The position numbers and the translations under genes were made by a program. Source: an uncultured Mollicutes bacterium (GTDB lineage Bacteria; Bacillota_I; Bacilli_A; Acholeplasmatales; Anaeroplasmataceae). Taken from it: 64,000 nucleotides of DNA. Position 1 is the stretch's first letter; every line of letters begins with the position of its first letter. Under the pieces are notes generated by a model. It did no database searches. It was not told where the DNA came from and saw only the letters and a program-made list of their open reading frames with translations. The stretch lies in contig UQFG01000001.1 in NCBI GenBank assembly GCA_900540175.1, positions 62,001 to 126,000 of the forward strand, written 5' to 3'. Below are positions 8,982 through 15,742 of this stretch, in pieces.

Positions 8982-9368
8982 GCGGATGTTTTGAATTTCT
9001 GCTATCCCGTCGGCTCAATCAAGATGACGGTAGAAAACACCAGCCCGGCATTGAGTATCGGTGGTATTTGGGAGCGGTGGGGAAACGGCCGCTTTCCGTT
9101 GGGGGTTGATGAAGCCCAGGCAGAGATCGAGCAAGCGGAAATGACAGGTGGCGAAAGAGAGCATACGCTGACCATAGATGAAATACCGGCGCATTCGCAT
9201 GATACGGAGGTCCCGTTTAGCGGCGAGGTGGCGGTTTTGCAGCTTGGATTGCAACAGGCTCCGTCTGCCGGTGATTCAACAATAAGTTCAAGCGAAACAG
9301 GAGGCGGCGCGGCGCATAACAATATGCCGCCGTTCATCACTTGCTATTTTTGGAAAAGGGTAGGATAA
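8982..9368 (+). pseudogene. C-terminal half of split tail collar/receptor-binding protein
   Basis: The frame continues directly after the TAA at 8979 as ADVLNFCYPVGSIKMTVENT and ends NMPPFITCYFWKRVG. This is the classic pattern of phage baseplate/tail-collar proteins: YPVGSI start, GGIWERWGNGRFPLG, HTLTIDEIPAHSHD, and a final PPF/Y-I-T-C-Y-x-WKR. No ATG with a ribosome site exists at its head: TTG 8991 and the internal ATG 9025 both lack one. It is either unexpressed or made only by readthrough from the 8799 start. The high conservation of the motif suggests a recent break. Confidence 0.6.
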
Positions 9369-9369
9369 G

Positions 9370-10296
9370 ATGGCAGATTGGAGAGAACCGAGGAGTAACT
9401 ATACCGCAGGCTCGCAAGTCACACCAAGTATTTTCAACGTGCTTGCGGAAAACGAAAAATATCTGAATGAAAAAAAGATTGAGTTGGAGCAAGTGCAGGA
9501 AGCGGTCGTCCAAAGCGTGGTGGCGAGCGTAAGAGCGAATCTTGCAGACTCGGAAGTGATTGCCGATGCCTTTGGAAAGGTTCGCAAATGGTTTTCGGAC
9601 CTGCAGACTTTGGCGTTCAAAAGTCTTATCGGTACAGCCGATATCGAGGACAAGAGCATTACTTCGGACAAGGTCGGCAATGGTCAGATCGACACGAACC
9701 ATATTGCCGCCAACGCTGTGACCGGCGCGAAAATATCTTCCGGTGCGGTGGTGGAACGGCATCTTGGCAGCGGAGCCGTGACGGATGCAAAAATCAAGTC
9801 TGTATCGGCAAGCAAGGTGACGGGACTTGCAAAGGTGGCGACATCGGGGAATTACAACGACCTGTCGAATAAGCCAAGCATTCCGTCGGGAGTGACGGTT
9901 ATCAACAATCTGAATTCGACGAGTACCACAGCGGCTCTATCGGCATATCAAGGTAAACTTTTGAATGACAGGTTGAACAATCTGGGTTTTAAGACAGGCA
10001 ACATTACTGACTCTGCGGGTAATGTTGTCGGAACAGTGAAGCGGCAGGGGAGTCTCGTCATTGGCGAGATTACAGGTCGTCCTGCATTGCGTGACAGACC
10101 GACCTATTATATCCCGAGCGGATTCCGTCCGAAAAAAAGGGAGTATGCGTTTATACTCACATATATCGGCGCACAAATTTGGGGTGTTATTGAGACAAAC
10201 GGGAACCTCGGATTCGGGGATTCGACGGGGCTGGATCATGCAATTGCAAACTACGGTTCGGGTGCGCCGACAACATTCGGATACGAGGCGGCATAG
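9370..10296 (+). CDS. Phage tail fibre protein B, paralogue of fibre A
   Basis: A 308-residue protein. The first about 80 residues (DWREPRSNYTAGSQVTPSIF, NVLAENEKYL, QVQEAVVQS) are clearly paralogous to the fibre at 6047. A short shaft has AVTGAKISSGAV and SGAVTDAKIK. Then come YNDLSNKPSIPSG and NNLNSTSTTAALSAYQGKLL, linker motifs frequent in Firmicutes fibres. A C-terminal beta tip begins near GTVKRQGSLVIGEITG. The ribosome site before ATG 9370 is weak (aggataag), and the gene starts 1 base after the collar stop, so translation may depend on coupling to the split gene upstream. Confidence 0.7.
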   Translation: MADWREPRSNYTAGSQVTPSIFNVLAENEKYLNEKKIELEQVQEAVVQSVVASVRANLADSEVIADAFGKVRKWFSDLQTLAFKSLIGTADIEDKSITSDKVGNGQIDTNHIAANAVTGAKISSGAVVERHLGSGAVTDAKIKSVSASKVTGLAKVATSGNYNDLSNKPSIPSGVTVINNLNSTSTTAALSAYQGKLLNDRLNNLGFKTGNITDSAGNVVGTVKRQGSLVIGEITGRPALRDRPTYYIPSGFRPKKREYAFILTYIGAQIWGVIETNGNLGFGDSTGLDHAIANYGSGAPTTFGYEAA

Positions 10297-10307
10297 TCGG
10301 AGGGAAT

Positions 10308-10604
10308 ATGGTAGCAATCATTATAAGTATCTTTTCAAGCATCGTCAGCGGTATGGTGCTTTTTTTCTTGCAGAGGTTTTTCAAACGAAAAGCCAAGAAG
10401 GATGAAGAGCGCGATGCGGCAAAGGCGAAAGAAAATATGCTCATCCTCAAAAGCATCGATGCCGTCGGTAAACTCACATACGCCAATGCCGTGGCTATAC
10501 GAGACGGAAAAACGAACGGCGAGATGCATGAGGCGATGGAGACATATCAGGAAAACAAAGCAGAGATGTACGAATATCTCTTGGAACAGAATTCAAAGAA
10601 GTAA
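10308..10604 (+). CDS. Small phage membrane protein near the holin
   Basis: A 98-residue protein with a ggaggga ribosome site. Residues 2-24 form one hydrophobic segment (VAIIISIFSSIVSGMVLFFL) followed by a basic stop-transfer patch (RFFKRKAKKDEE). A charged helical tail likely lies in the cytoplasm. Position between the last fibre and the holin suggests a lysis or host-interaction role, perhaps a second holin-like or antiholin protein. No family was recognised. Confidence 0.5.
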   Translation: MVAIIISIFSSIVSGMVLFFLQRFFKRKAKKDEERDAAKAKENMLILKSIDAVGKLTYANAVAIRDGKTNGEMHEAMETYQENKAEMYEYLLEQNSKK

Positions 10605-10616
10605 GGAGGGACAGAT

Positions 10617-10916
10617 ATGGAGAGTTATTTGGAATTGGTCAGCGTACCTGCGATTGCGGCTGTCGTGTATTGGGTGATTGCTATCATCAAGTATGCAGTC
10701 AAAGAGAATGAAACTTTCAAAAGGTTTATTCCGCTGATCGCCGCAGGGCTTGGCGTAATTCTCGGTGTGGTCGCCTATTACCTTGTGCCGGGCATTGTTC
10801 CAGCCGATAACGTGGTGGTCGCCATTATCGTTGGCGGGGCGAGCGGTTTGACTGCTACGGGCGTCAATCAGATCATAAAGCAGCTTGGCAAAGGAGATGG
10901 CGATGAGCAGAAGTAA
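10617..10916 (+). CDS. Phage holin
   Basis: A 99-residue protein with ribosome site aaggaggg. It has an N-terminal segment (VPAIAAVVYWVIAIIKYAV), a second (LIAAGLGVILGVVAYYLV) and a third (VVVAIIVGGASGLTATGVN), ending in a charged tail (KQLGKGDGDEQK). This topology and the 'GGASGLTATGVNQI' ending are typical of small holins of Firmicutes phages, which form membrane lesions at the end of the lytic cycle. No endolysin gene follows, which is unusual. The last 14 bases overlap the next small gene. Confidence 0.8.
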   Translation: MESYLELVSVPAIAAVVYWVIAIIKYAVKENETFKRFIPLIAAGLGVILGVVAYYLVPGIVPADNVVVAIIVGGASGLTATGVNQIIKQLGKGDGDEQK

Positions 10917-11037
10917 TCTTGTGAAGTGCGAAATTGCAAATGCCATTGTGATGCAACTGTGGGTAAAATGCCTTATTTCGACGGAAGAAAGGGATGTAAT
11001 TATAGCCAAAAACAAGCGTAGTTTTCTTTCTGAATAA
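10903..11037 (+). CDS. 44-residue small protein preceding serine recombinases
   Basis: A short frame with ATG 10903, a near-ideal ribosome site aaggag (10891-10896) and spacing of 6. It encodes MSRSNLVKCEIANAIVMQL followed by a WVKCLISTEERDVIIAKNKR-type helix pair. Small helical proteins with an 'I..L...GLIS/T.EE...I...N' pattern are common directly upstream of large serine recombinases in clostridial prophages and conjugative elements (SHOCT-like). Its role is unknown, and helping or regulating the recombinase is a guess from context. Confidence 0.6.
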   Translation: MSRSNLVKCEIANAIVMQLWVKCLISTEERDVIIAKNKRSFLSE

Positions 11038-11079
11038 CGCAATTTTTCTCTGGACTTTCGTTGCAAGATACGCTATTGT

Positions 11080-11114
11080 TTGTCCTGCCCTGGGATGGGC
11101 AGGACAAATTTTTT
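11080..11114 (+). terminator. Terminator of the prophage late operon
   Basis: A perfect 11-bp stem (TTGTCCTGCCC / GGGCAGGACAA) with a 6-base loop, followed by ATTTTTTT. It lies between the small gene ending at 11037 and the first recombinase, so it separates late genes from the integration module. Confidence 0.9.
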
Positions 11115-11178
11115 ATCGAAAAACAAGTCCTCTCATCACATAAGGGAAATAAAACAAAAAGTCTACAAGGAGGTAAGA

Positions 11179-12669
11179 ATGTCCAAGAAAAGAGTCGCCG
11201 CATACGCCAGAGTGTCTACCAATAGCCGAGCGCAGGAACACAGCTTCGAGTTTCAAAGCCGGTATTGGAATCAGACGCTTGGTAACAATGACGAATACGA
11301 GTATATCGGTTTATTCGCAGACAAAGGGATAAGCGGAAAATATGCCAATCGTCGACCACAGTTCCTTGCCCTTATGGAATTATGCAACCGTGGAGAGGTA
11401 GATATCATCTTTACGAAATCCGTTCAAAGGTTTGCACGAAATGCAGAGGAATTACTTAAATATGTACGGGAACTACGCGAAAAAGGCATCGAGGTTTACT
11501 TCGAAAAAGAGAATATCCATACATTAAACCCCGATACCGAGTTGTATCTCACAATCGCTGCGGCAATCGCCGAAGAGGACTTGACTCGGTATAGTAACAA
11601 TGTCGCATGGTCAATTAAAGATAGGTTCGAAAGAGGGGAAATGATACTCGGACCGAGGATTTACGGATACCGAAAAACGGCAGAGAACAGGTTGGTCGTT
11701 TACTCCGACGAGGCGCGGATCGTAAAATTGATTTTTGAGGAGTATATCAAAGGGAATGTAAGCACTCTCCAAATTGCAAAGAGGTTAAATTCTATGGGGA
11801 TACCTTCGCCGAATGGAGGCGAGTGGCTGTGTAGTCAAATATCATACATTATAAAGAACGAAAAATACTACGGTGACATGATTTTGCAGAAGACATTCGT
11901 CGAGGGCGGAGTAAAGTATGCAAACCGAGGAGAGCGGGTCAGATATTATGTGGAAAATAGTCATGAGCCGATTGTAAGCAGGGAAATATGGGATAAAGCG
12001 CAGGAGATATTGGCGCAAAGGGCGAACCCGCATCTCGTAGGGGCGAAACAGAAATCATTCCCGTTCACGGGGCTGATTGTGTGTGGAGAGTGCGGTGCGA
12101 ATTATACGCATAAAGTAAATAACAGCGGAACAATTTCGCAGGCGAATTTTTGGAAGTGCCATATAGCAATACAAAAAGGGGTAAAATACTGCCATAATCC
12201 AGGTATTAAGGAGAAGGTGTTATACGACCTGTTCATAGATTGCTACAATGAATTCGTGACCGAGGGGTATTACAAAAGAACAGTCGATAATACCGAAGCC
12301 CTTGATAGGCTCGCGCGGCTCAACGATAGCGAAACAGAGCTGACGATGCTGATGACTCGGGGAGTGATAAATCAGAATCAATACTTGAACGAACAGCAGC
12401 ATATCAGAGCCGAGATGCAGTGCATCCAAAAGAAATTACAGGAAGAACGATCGTACCTTGTTCAGGGGAATGACTTCCATCCGATAAAGGAGTTCGATGA
12501 GGAAAAGCTGTATAAGTTTATCAAAAGAGTGGTCGTCAAAGATTGGACGGTCATGTTCGAATTCTTTAACGGAGTATGCATTACTCGCTCCTATACCAAC
12601 GGACAGCCTGGGAACATCAAAGACTGGAAGTTAAAACAAAAGCAAAGGCGGGAGGAACAGAATGGATAG
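11179..12669 (+). CDS. Large serine recombinase 1 (phage integrase)
   Basis: ATG 11179 is chosen over an upstream in-frame start because it has the ribosome site aaggaggt and gives MSKKRVAAYARVST, with catalytic Ser13. The product is 496 residues: a resolvase catalytic domain (about 4-150, including KSVQRFARN), a recombinase domain (about 165-270: GYRKTAENRLVVYSDEA, NGGEWLCSQISYII) and a zinc-ribbon (CGECGANYTH ... KYCHNPG), then a short coiled coil. Such enzymes integrate and excise phages or mobile elements at short att sites without tRNA targeting. The gene overlaps the second recombinase by 8 bases, so the two are probably co-translated. Confidence 0.93.
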   Translation: MSKKRVAAYARVSTNSRAQEHSFEFQSRYWNQTLGNNDEYEYIGLFADKGISGKYANRRPQFLALMELCNRGEVDIIFTKSVQRFARNAEELLKYVRELREKGIEVYFEKENIHTLNPDTELYLTIAAAIAEEDLTRYSNNVAWSIKDRFERGEMILGPRIYGYRKTAENRLVVYSDEARIVKLIFEEYIKGNVSTLQIAKRLNSMGIPSPNGGEWLCSQISYIIKNEKYYGDMILQKTFVEGGVKYANRGERVRYYVENSHEPIVSREIWDKAQEILAQRANPHLVGAKQKSFPFTGLIVCGECGANYTHKVNNSGTISQANFWKCHIAIQKGVKYCHNPGIKEKVLYDLFIDCYNEFVTEGYYKRTVDNTEALDRLARLNDSETELTMLMTRGVINQNQYLNEQQHIRAEMQCIQKKLQEERSYLVQGNDFHPIKEFDEEKLYKFIKRVVVKDWTVMFEFFNGVCITRSYTNGQPGNIKDWKLKQKQRREEQNG

Positions 12670-14269
12670 TAATCAGAGAATCGTGCGGACAATCCCTGCA
12701 TCGTTTACGCGGACAACCGCGCAGTTCGTTCGGCTACTAAATGTGGGTGCATATGCTCGAGTGAGTACCAAGAAGGAAGAACAGGAGGATAGTTACGAGC
12801 GACAAGTATCCCATTATACCAAATACATCAAATCGCATGATGGGTGGCGGTTTGTGGATGTGTATGCAGATGAGGGCATAACGGGAACTCGAGCAGAAAA
12901 GCGAAAAGATTTTCAACGGATGATGGATGACTGCCGTCTGGGAAAGTTGGATAAAATCCTCGTCAAATCAATCGCTCGATTCGCTCGCAATACCGTGGAT
13001 GCGCTCAATGCCATACGAGAGTTAAAAGAGTTGGGTGTCAGCGTTTACTTCGAGAACGAAAATATCGACACATTGTCTCCTGGCGGTGAGGTGCTACTTA
13101 CAATCCTTGCGGCAATGGCAGAGCAGGAGTCGAGAACCATATCGACGAATATCAAATGGGCATACCAAAAGAAATTCCAAAACGGAGACATACAACTGAA
13201 TTATAAAAGGTTTCTCGGATATACCCGAGACGAAAGCCACAACTTAATTATAGTGCCCGAGGAAGCATCTGTTGTGCAAAGAATTTTCCGTGAATATCTG
13301 TACGGATACTCATACTCAAATATAGCCGCTGGACTGACAAAAGATGGAATACCCACTCCGAGCAACAAGACGAAATGGTACGCATCAGTCATTATGAGCA
13401 TTCTCCAAAACGAAAAATACTATGGAGGACTGATATGCGGAAAGACATATAAGCCAGACGTGTTGAGCAAAAAGCGATATAAAAATGAGGGGCAGACTGA
13501 AAGATATTATATAGAGAATAGCCACCCCGCCATTATATCGAAAGAGGAGTTCGATCTCGTACAGGCAGAAATGAGACGGAGGCAGACGATACGAGGGTTC
13601 TCTGAAACGAATCAAGGTCGGTATAGCAGTAAATACGCATTCAGCAAAAGGCTAATCTGCGGAGAGTGTGGGGCGTATTATAGGCGGCACGCACAATATC
13701 ACAAAGGAGAGTATATCCACACATGGGTATGCCCGACTCATAAATTAAAGGGCGGGGCGGCGTGCAGTCAAGCTTATTTAAGGGAGGAGGAAATAGAGGG
13801 GGCGTTCCTTGAAATGCTTAAAGCACTCGTAGGGGACTTCGAGGAAATTTCCGATACCTTAAAAGAGAACATTGTATCCTCGCTCGATGATAGTATAGAG
13901 GAGGACATCAATGAGACACTCGCCCAAATAGAAATGAGGCAAACAGAAATGCTCGAACTGCTCCGCGAAAAGAGGGCTGGGAGAGTTTCTGACCAAGAGT
14001 ATAACGAACGAGGCGCGCTGATTGAAAAAGCGATACAGGAGTTAACTGAAAGGCGAGTGAAACTCGAAAGTAAATCAAACACGGCAAAGCTGGCAATGAG
14101 GAGGGTGGATCAGATAGCAAAAGCCCTAAATGATGTGGGGAGCCTGGATGAGTACAACGGAGAGATATTCCGTGCGATCGTCGAAAATGTGGTGGTGAGA
14201 AATACATATACCCTGGACTTCCACCTTAAGGTAGGCATAGTCGAGAGCATAACAATTACCCGCAAATAA
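12662..14269 (+). CDS. Large serine recombinase 2
   Basis: A 535-residue protein whose ATG lies within the last codons of recombinase 1. The catalytic domain begins after a 28-residue lead: GAYARVSTKKEEQEDS, with Ser35, and KSIARFARN. It continues with the recombinase domain (GYTRDESHNLIIVPEEA, PSNKTKWYASVIMSIL), a zinc-ribbon (CGECGAYYRRH ... CPTHKLKGGAACS) and a long C-terminal coiled coil (INETLAQIEMRQTEMLELL). Tandem serine recombinases occur in Firmicutes prophages and conjugative elements, where both may be needed. A strong terminator follows directly. Confidence 0.93.
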   Translation: MDSNQRIVRTIPASFTRTTAQFVRLLNVGAYARVSTKKEEQEDSYERQVSHYTKYIKSHDGWRFVDVYADEGITGTRAEKRKDFQRMMDDCRLGKLDKILVKSIARFARNTVDALNAIRELKELGVSVYFENENIDTLSPGGEVLLTILAAMAEQESRTISTNIKWAYQKKFQNGDIQLNYKRFLGYTRDESHNLIIVPEEASVVQRIFREYLYGYSYSNIAAGLTKDGIPTPSNKTKWYASVIMSILQNEKYYGGLICGKTYKPDVLSKKRYKNEGQTERYYIENSHPAIISKEEFDLVQAEMRRRQTIRGFSETNQGRYSSKYAFSKRLICGECGAYYRRHAQYHKGEYIHTWVCPTHKLKGGAACSQAYLREEEIEGAFLEMLKALVGDFEEISDTLKENIVSSLDDSIEEDINETLAQIEMRQTEMLELLREKRAGRVSDQEYNERGALIEKAIQELTERRVKLESKSNTAKLAMRRVDQIAKALNDVGSLDEYNGEIFRAIVENVVVRNTYTLDFHLKVGIVESITITRK

Positions 14270-14274
14270 GAGTC

Positions 14275-14315
14275 GCCGACCGTAAGGAAAATCCTTGCGG
14301 TCGGCAATTTTTTTT
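14275..14315 (+). terminator. Terminator after the recombinases
   Basis: A stem of 14 pairs (GCCGACCGTAAGGA / TCCTTGCGGTCGGC) with a loop of three A, then AATTTTTTTT. It probably marks the right end of the prophage coding region. An extended -10-like TGCTATAAT (14315-14323) follows. Confidence 0.92.
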
Positions 14316-14819
14316 GCTATAATATAACACGAAAGGGAAGTGAGACTTTTTATAGTTACACCCTTTGAAAATAGGTGCTTTTGAGACCTTTTGTAGTCAT
14401 CTGCCACGTTGAATGTGTGTCAGTGCTAAGTCGAAAAGCCCAGTAAAATAAGGAGTTTTGAAAATAAAAAAAATTCAAAAAAGTGAAAAAAGTAAAAATT
14501 TTTGAACTTGTAAAAATAGGGTTGTATGTATGTAATATGTTTCCACATACTAGTTTCAAGATTAAATCCTTTAGATATGTTACAAGGATTAAATCTTAAT
14601 TTTAACTATTTTATAGTTTTATTTATATAACTTTATTATTAAAAATTTATTATCCAAAGATTTGGTAGATATACTACTTATTAATCATATTATAAAATAA
14701 CATATTAAACATATTGAACTGATTAGAGGAATCAGTTCTTTTTTTGTGCCAGAGATGGAATACATAGCCATTTTGCTTAATTGTAGAATGGCTAAATTTA
14801 AAAGAAAGGAGGAGAATAT
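14316..14819. other. AT-rich gene-free stretch at the prophage/element border
   Basis: No convincing gene was found. The stretch holds a terminator at 14716-14745 (GAACTGATT / AATCAGTTC stem, then TTTTTTT). Two copies of GATTAAATC occur near 14560 and 14587. A hairpin at 14765-14794 (TAGCCATT / AATGGCTA) lies just upstream of the parA fragment. The base composition drops sharply from the prophage. The attachment site of the serine recombinases should lie near the left part, but its partner is outside the window and cannot be identified. Confidence 0.5.
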
Positions 14820-14948
14820 ATGCAAGAAAGTAAGTGCAAGGTAATTGCTATCACAAATCAAAAAGGTGGCGTTGGTAAAACAACTACTACTTTTAATCTT
14901 GGAGTAGCATTAGCAAAACAGGGGAAAAGTAAGAGAATTAACAGATGA
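14820..14948 (+). pseudogene. ParA N-terminal fragment
   Basis: ATG 14820 has a strong ribosome site (aaggagga) and starts a protein reading KVIAITNQKGGVGKTTTTF, with the deviant Walker A motif of ParA/Soj ATPases. After about 36 codons the frame loses similarity, and it stops at TGA 14946. Normal ParA proteins are 250-290 residues. The sequence jumps directly into a ParB-like coding fragment, so an internal deletion has fused the two. A 42-residue stub cannot be an active ATPase. Confidence 0.8.
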
Positions 14949-15018
14949 TGAAGCAACTATTATAATGGTAGATAGCAATATTCAAAGAGAAGAAATTTTA
15001 CCAAGTGAAAAAAAATGA
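14929..15018 (+). pseudogene. ParB-like internal fragment
   Basis: In another frame from the ParA fragment, codons 14929-15018 read VRELTDDEATIIMVDSNIQR followed by EEILPSEKK and a stop. This is the conserved stretch of ParB/Spo0J-type partition proteins of clostridial plasmids and conjugative elements (RELTDDEA, DSNIQRE, ILPSEKA). Both ends of the gene are missing. It is a remnant only. Confidence 0.75.
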
Positions 15019-15027
15019 AAAAATGTA

Positions 15028-15058
15028 TTGACCTGTACGCAACGGATAGTGGTATTGT
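15028..15058 (+). promoter_or_regulatory. MerR-type promoter with 19-bp spacer
   Basis: TTGACC (15028-15033) and TATTGT (15053-15058) are separated by 19 bases. This long spacing is typical of promoters controlled by MerR-family activators, which twist the DNA. It sits 20 bases upstream of a merR-like gene and suggests autoregulation. Confidence 0.6.
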
Positions 15059-15077
15059 GTTATTGAGGTGAAAAAAT

Positions 15078-15413
15078 ATGAGATTAAATGAAGTTATTAA
15101 GCAAGTTGATTTAAGTAAGAGAGCAATAAAATTCTATGAAGAAAAGGGTTTATTAAAAACTAAAAGGGATAGTAATGGCTATAGAAATTATACTGATGAA
15201 GATATTGATTTGTTAAAAGAAATTTCCACATATAGAAAAATGGGAATAGGCTTAACAGATATTAAGAGAATTTTAAATGATAAAAGCGTACTGAAACAAG
15301 TTCTGATAGAAAAGAAAAAAGAAATAACATCTTACAAAAAAGAATTAGTAAGGCTTCTATTAAAAGTGAAATTCAAAAAACAAAGGATAGCAAAGACAAG
15401 GGAGTTGTTATAA
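15078..15413 (+). pseudogene. MerR-family regulator, C-terminus lost to a frameshift or fusion
   Basis: It starts at ATG 15078 behind aggtga. Residues 1-70 are a MerR winged helix (MRLNEVIKQVDLSKRAIKFY, KTKRDSNGYRNYTDEDI, YRKMGIGLTDIKRIL) followed by the dimerisation helix. After about residue 91 the frame turns into an unlikely basic tail (KVKFKKQRIAKTRELL). In the next frame, from 15353, a plausible helical sequence continues to 15736. The protein is therefore probably broken near 15345-15355. Similar MerR genes occur in clostridial conjugative elements. Confidence 0.65.
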
Positions 15414-15736
15414 AAAGTGTAGAAGAAAGACTTGTAGATGACATTTTATCTAAACCAATTAACAAGGAGGAAAATGAAATGTCAAACCCCCAATTGGCAA
15501 AAACGGAAAAAAACCCTCCGTTAGAGCCTACCTTAAACAACAAAAACAAGTTAGACAAGGGTACTAAATCTGATAAACCTTCTGTTAGAGAAGAAATAAA
15601 ATCAATTAAAGAAGAACAGAAGAAAGAAAGAGATTTAGATAAGTCTGAACTTAAAAATGAAAAAACTGAAAAAAATAAGACAACTAAACACAAACAGCCA
15701 AAATCAAAAAAGAAAAAATCAAAAGAAAGAGGGTAA
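15353..15736 (+). pseudogene. Shifted-frame continuation with highly charged C-terminus
   Basis: An open frame beginning inside the merR gene reads SIKSEIQKTKDSKDKGVVIK, then VEERLVDDILSKPINKEE, and runs on through ATG 15479 to a lysine-rich end (KSKKKKSKERG). A good ribosome site (aaggagg) lies before ATG 15479, so an 85-residue product from there is possible. It may be the original C-terminal half of the MerR protein, or the end of a different gene joined by deletion. I could not recognise a family. Confidence 0.5.
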
Positions 15737-15742
15737 TAAAAT

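Noticed and set aside
6047..10296. Diversity-generating retroelement linked to the Mtd-type domains
   Set aside because: No reverse transcriptase, variable/template repeat pair or accessory protein was seen.
14561..14594. Apparent inverted repeat around GATTAAATC
   Set aside because: On checking, only about 7 pairs match; it is mainly a direct repeat of 9 bases with no clear role.
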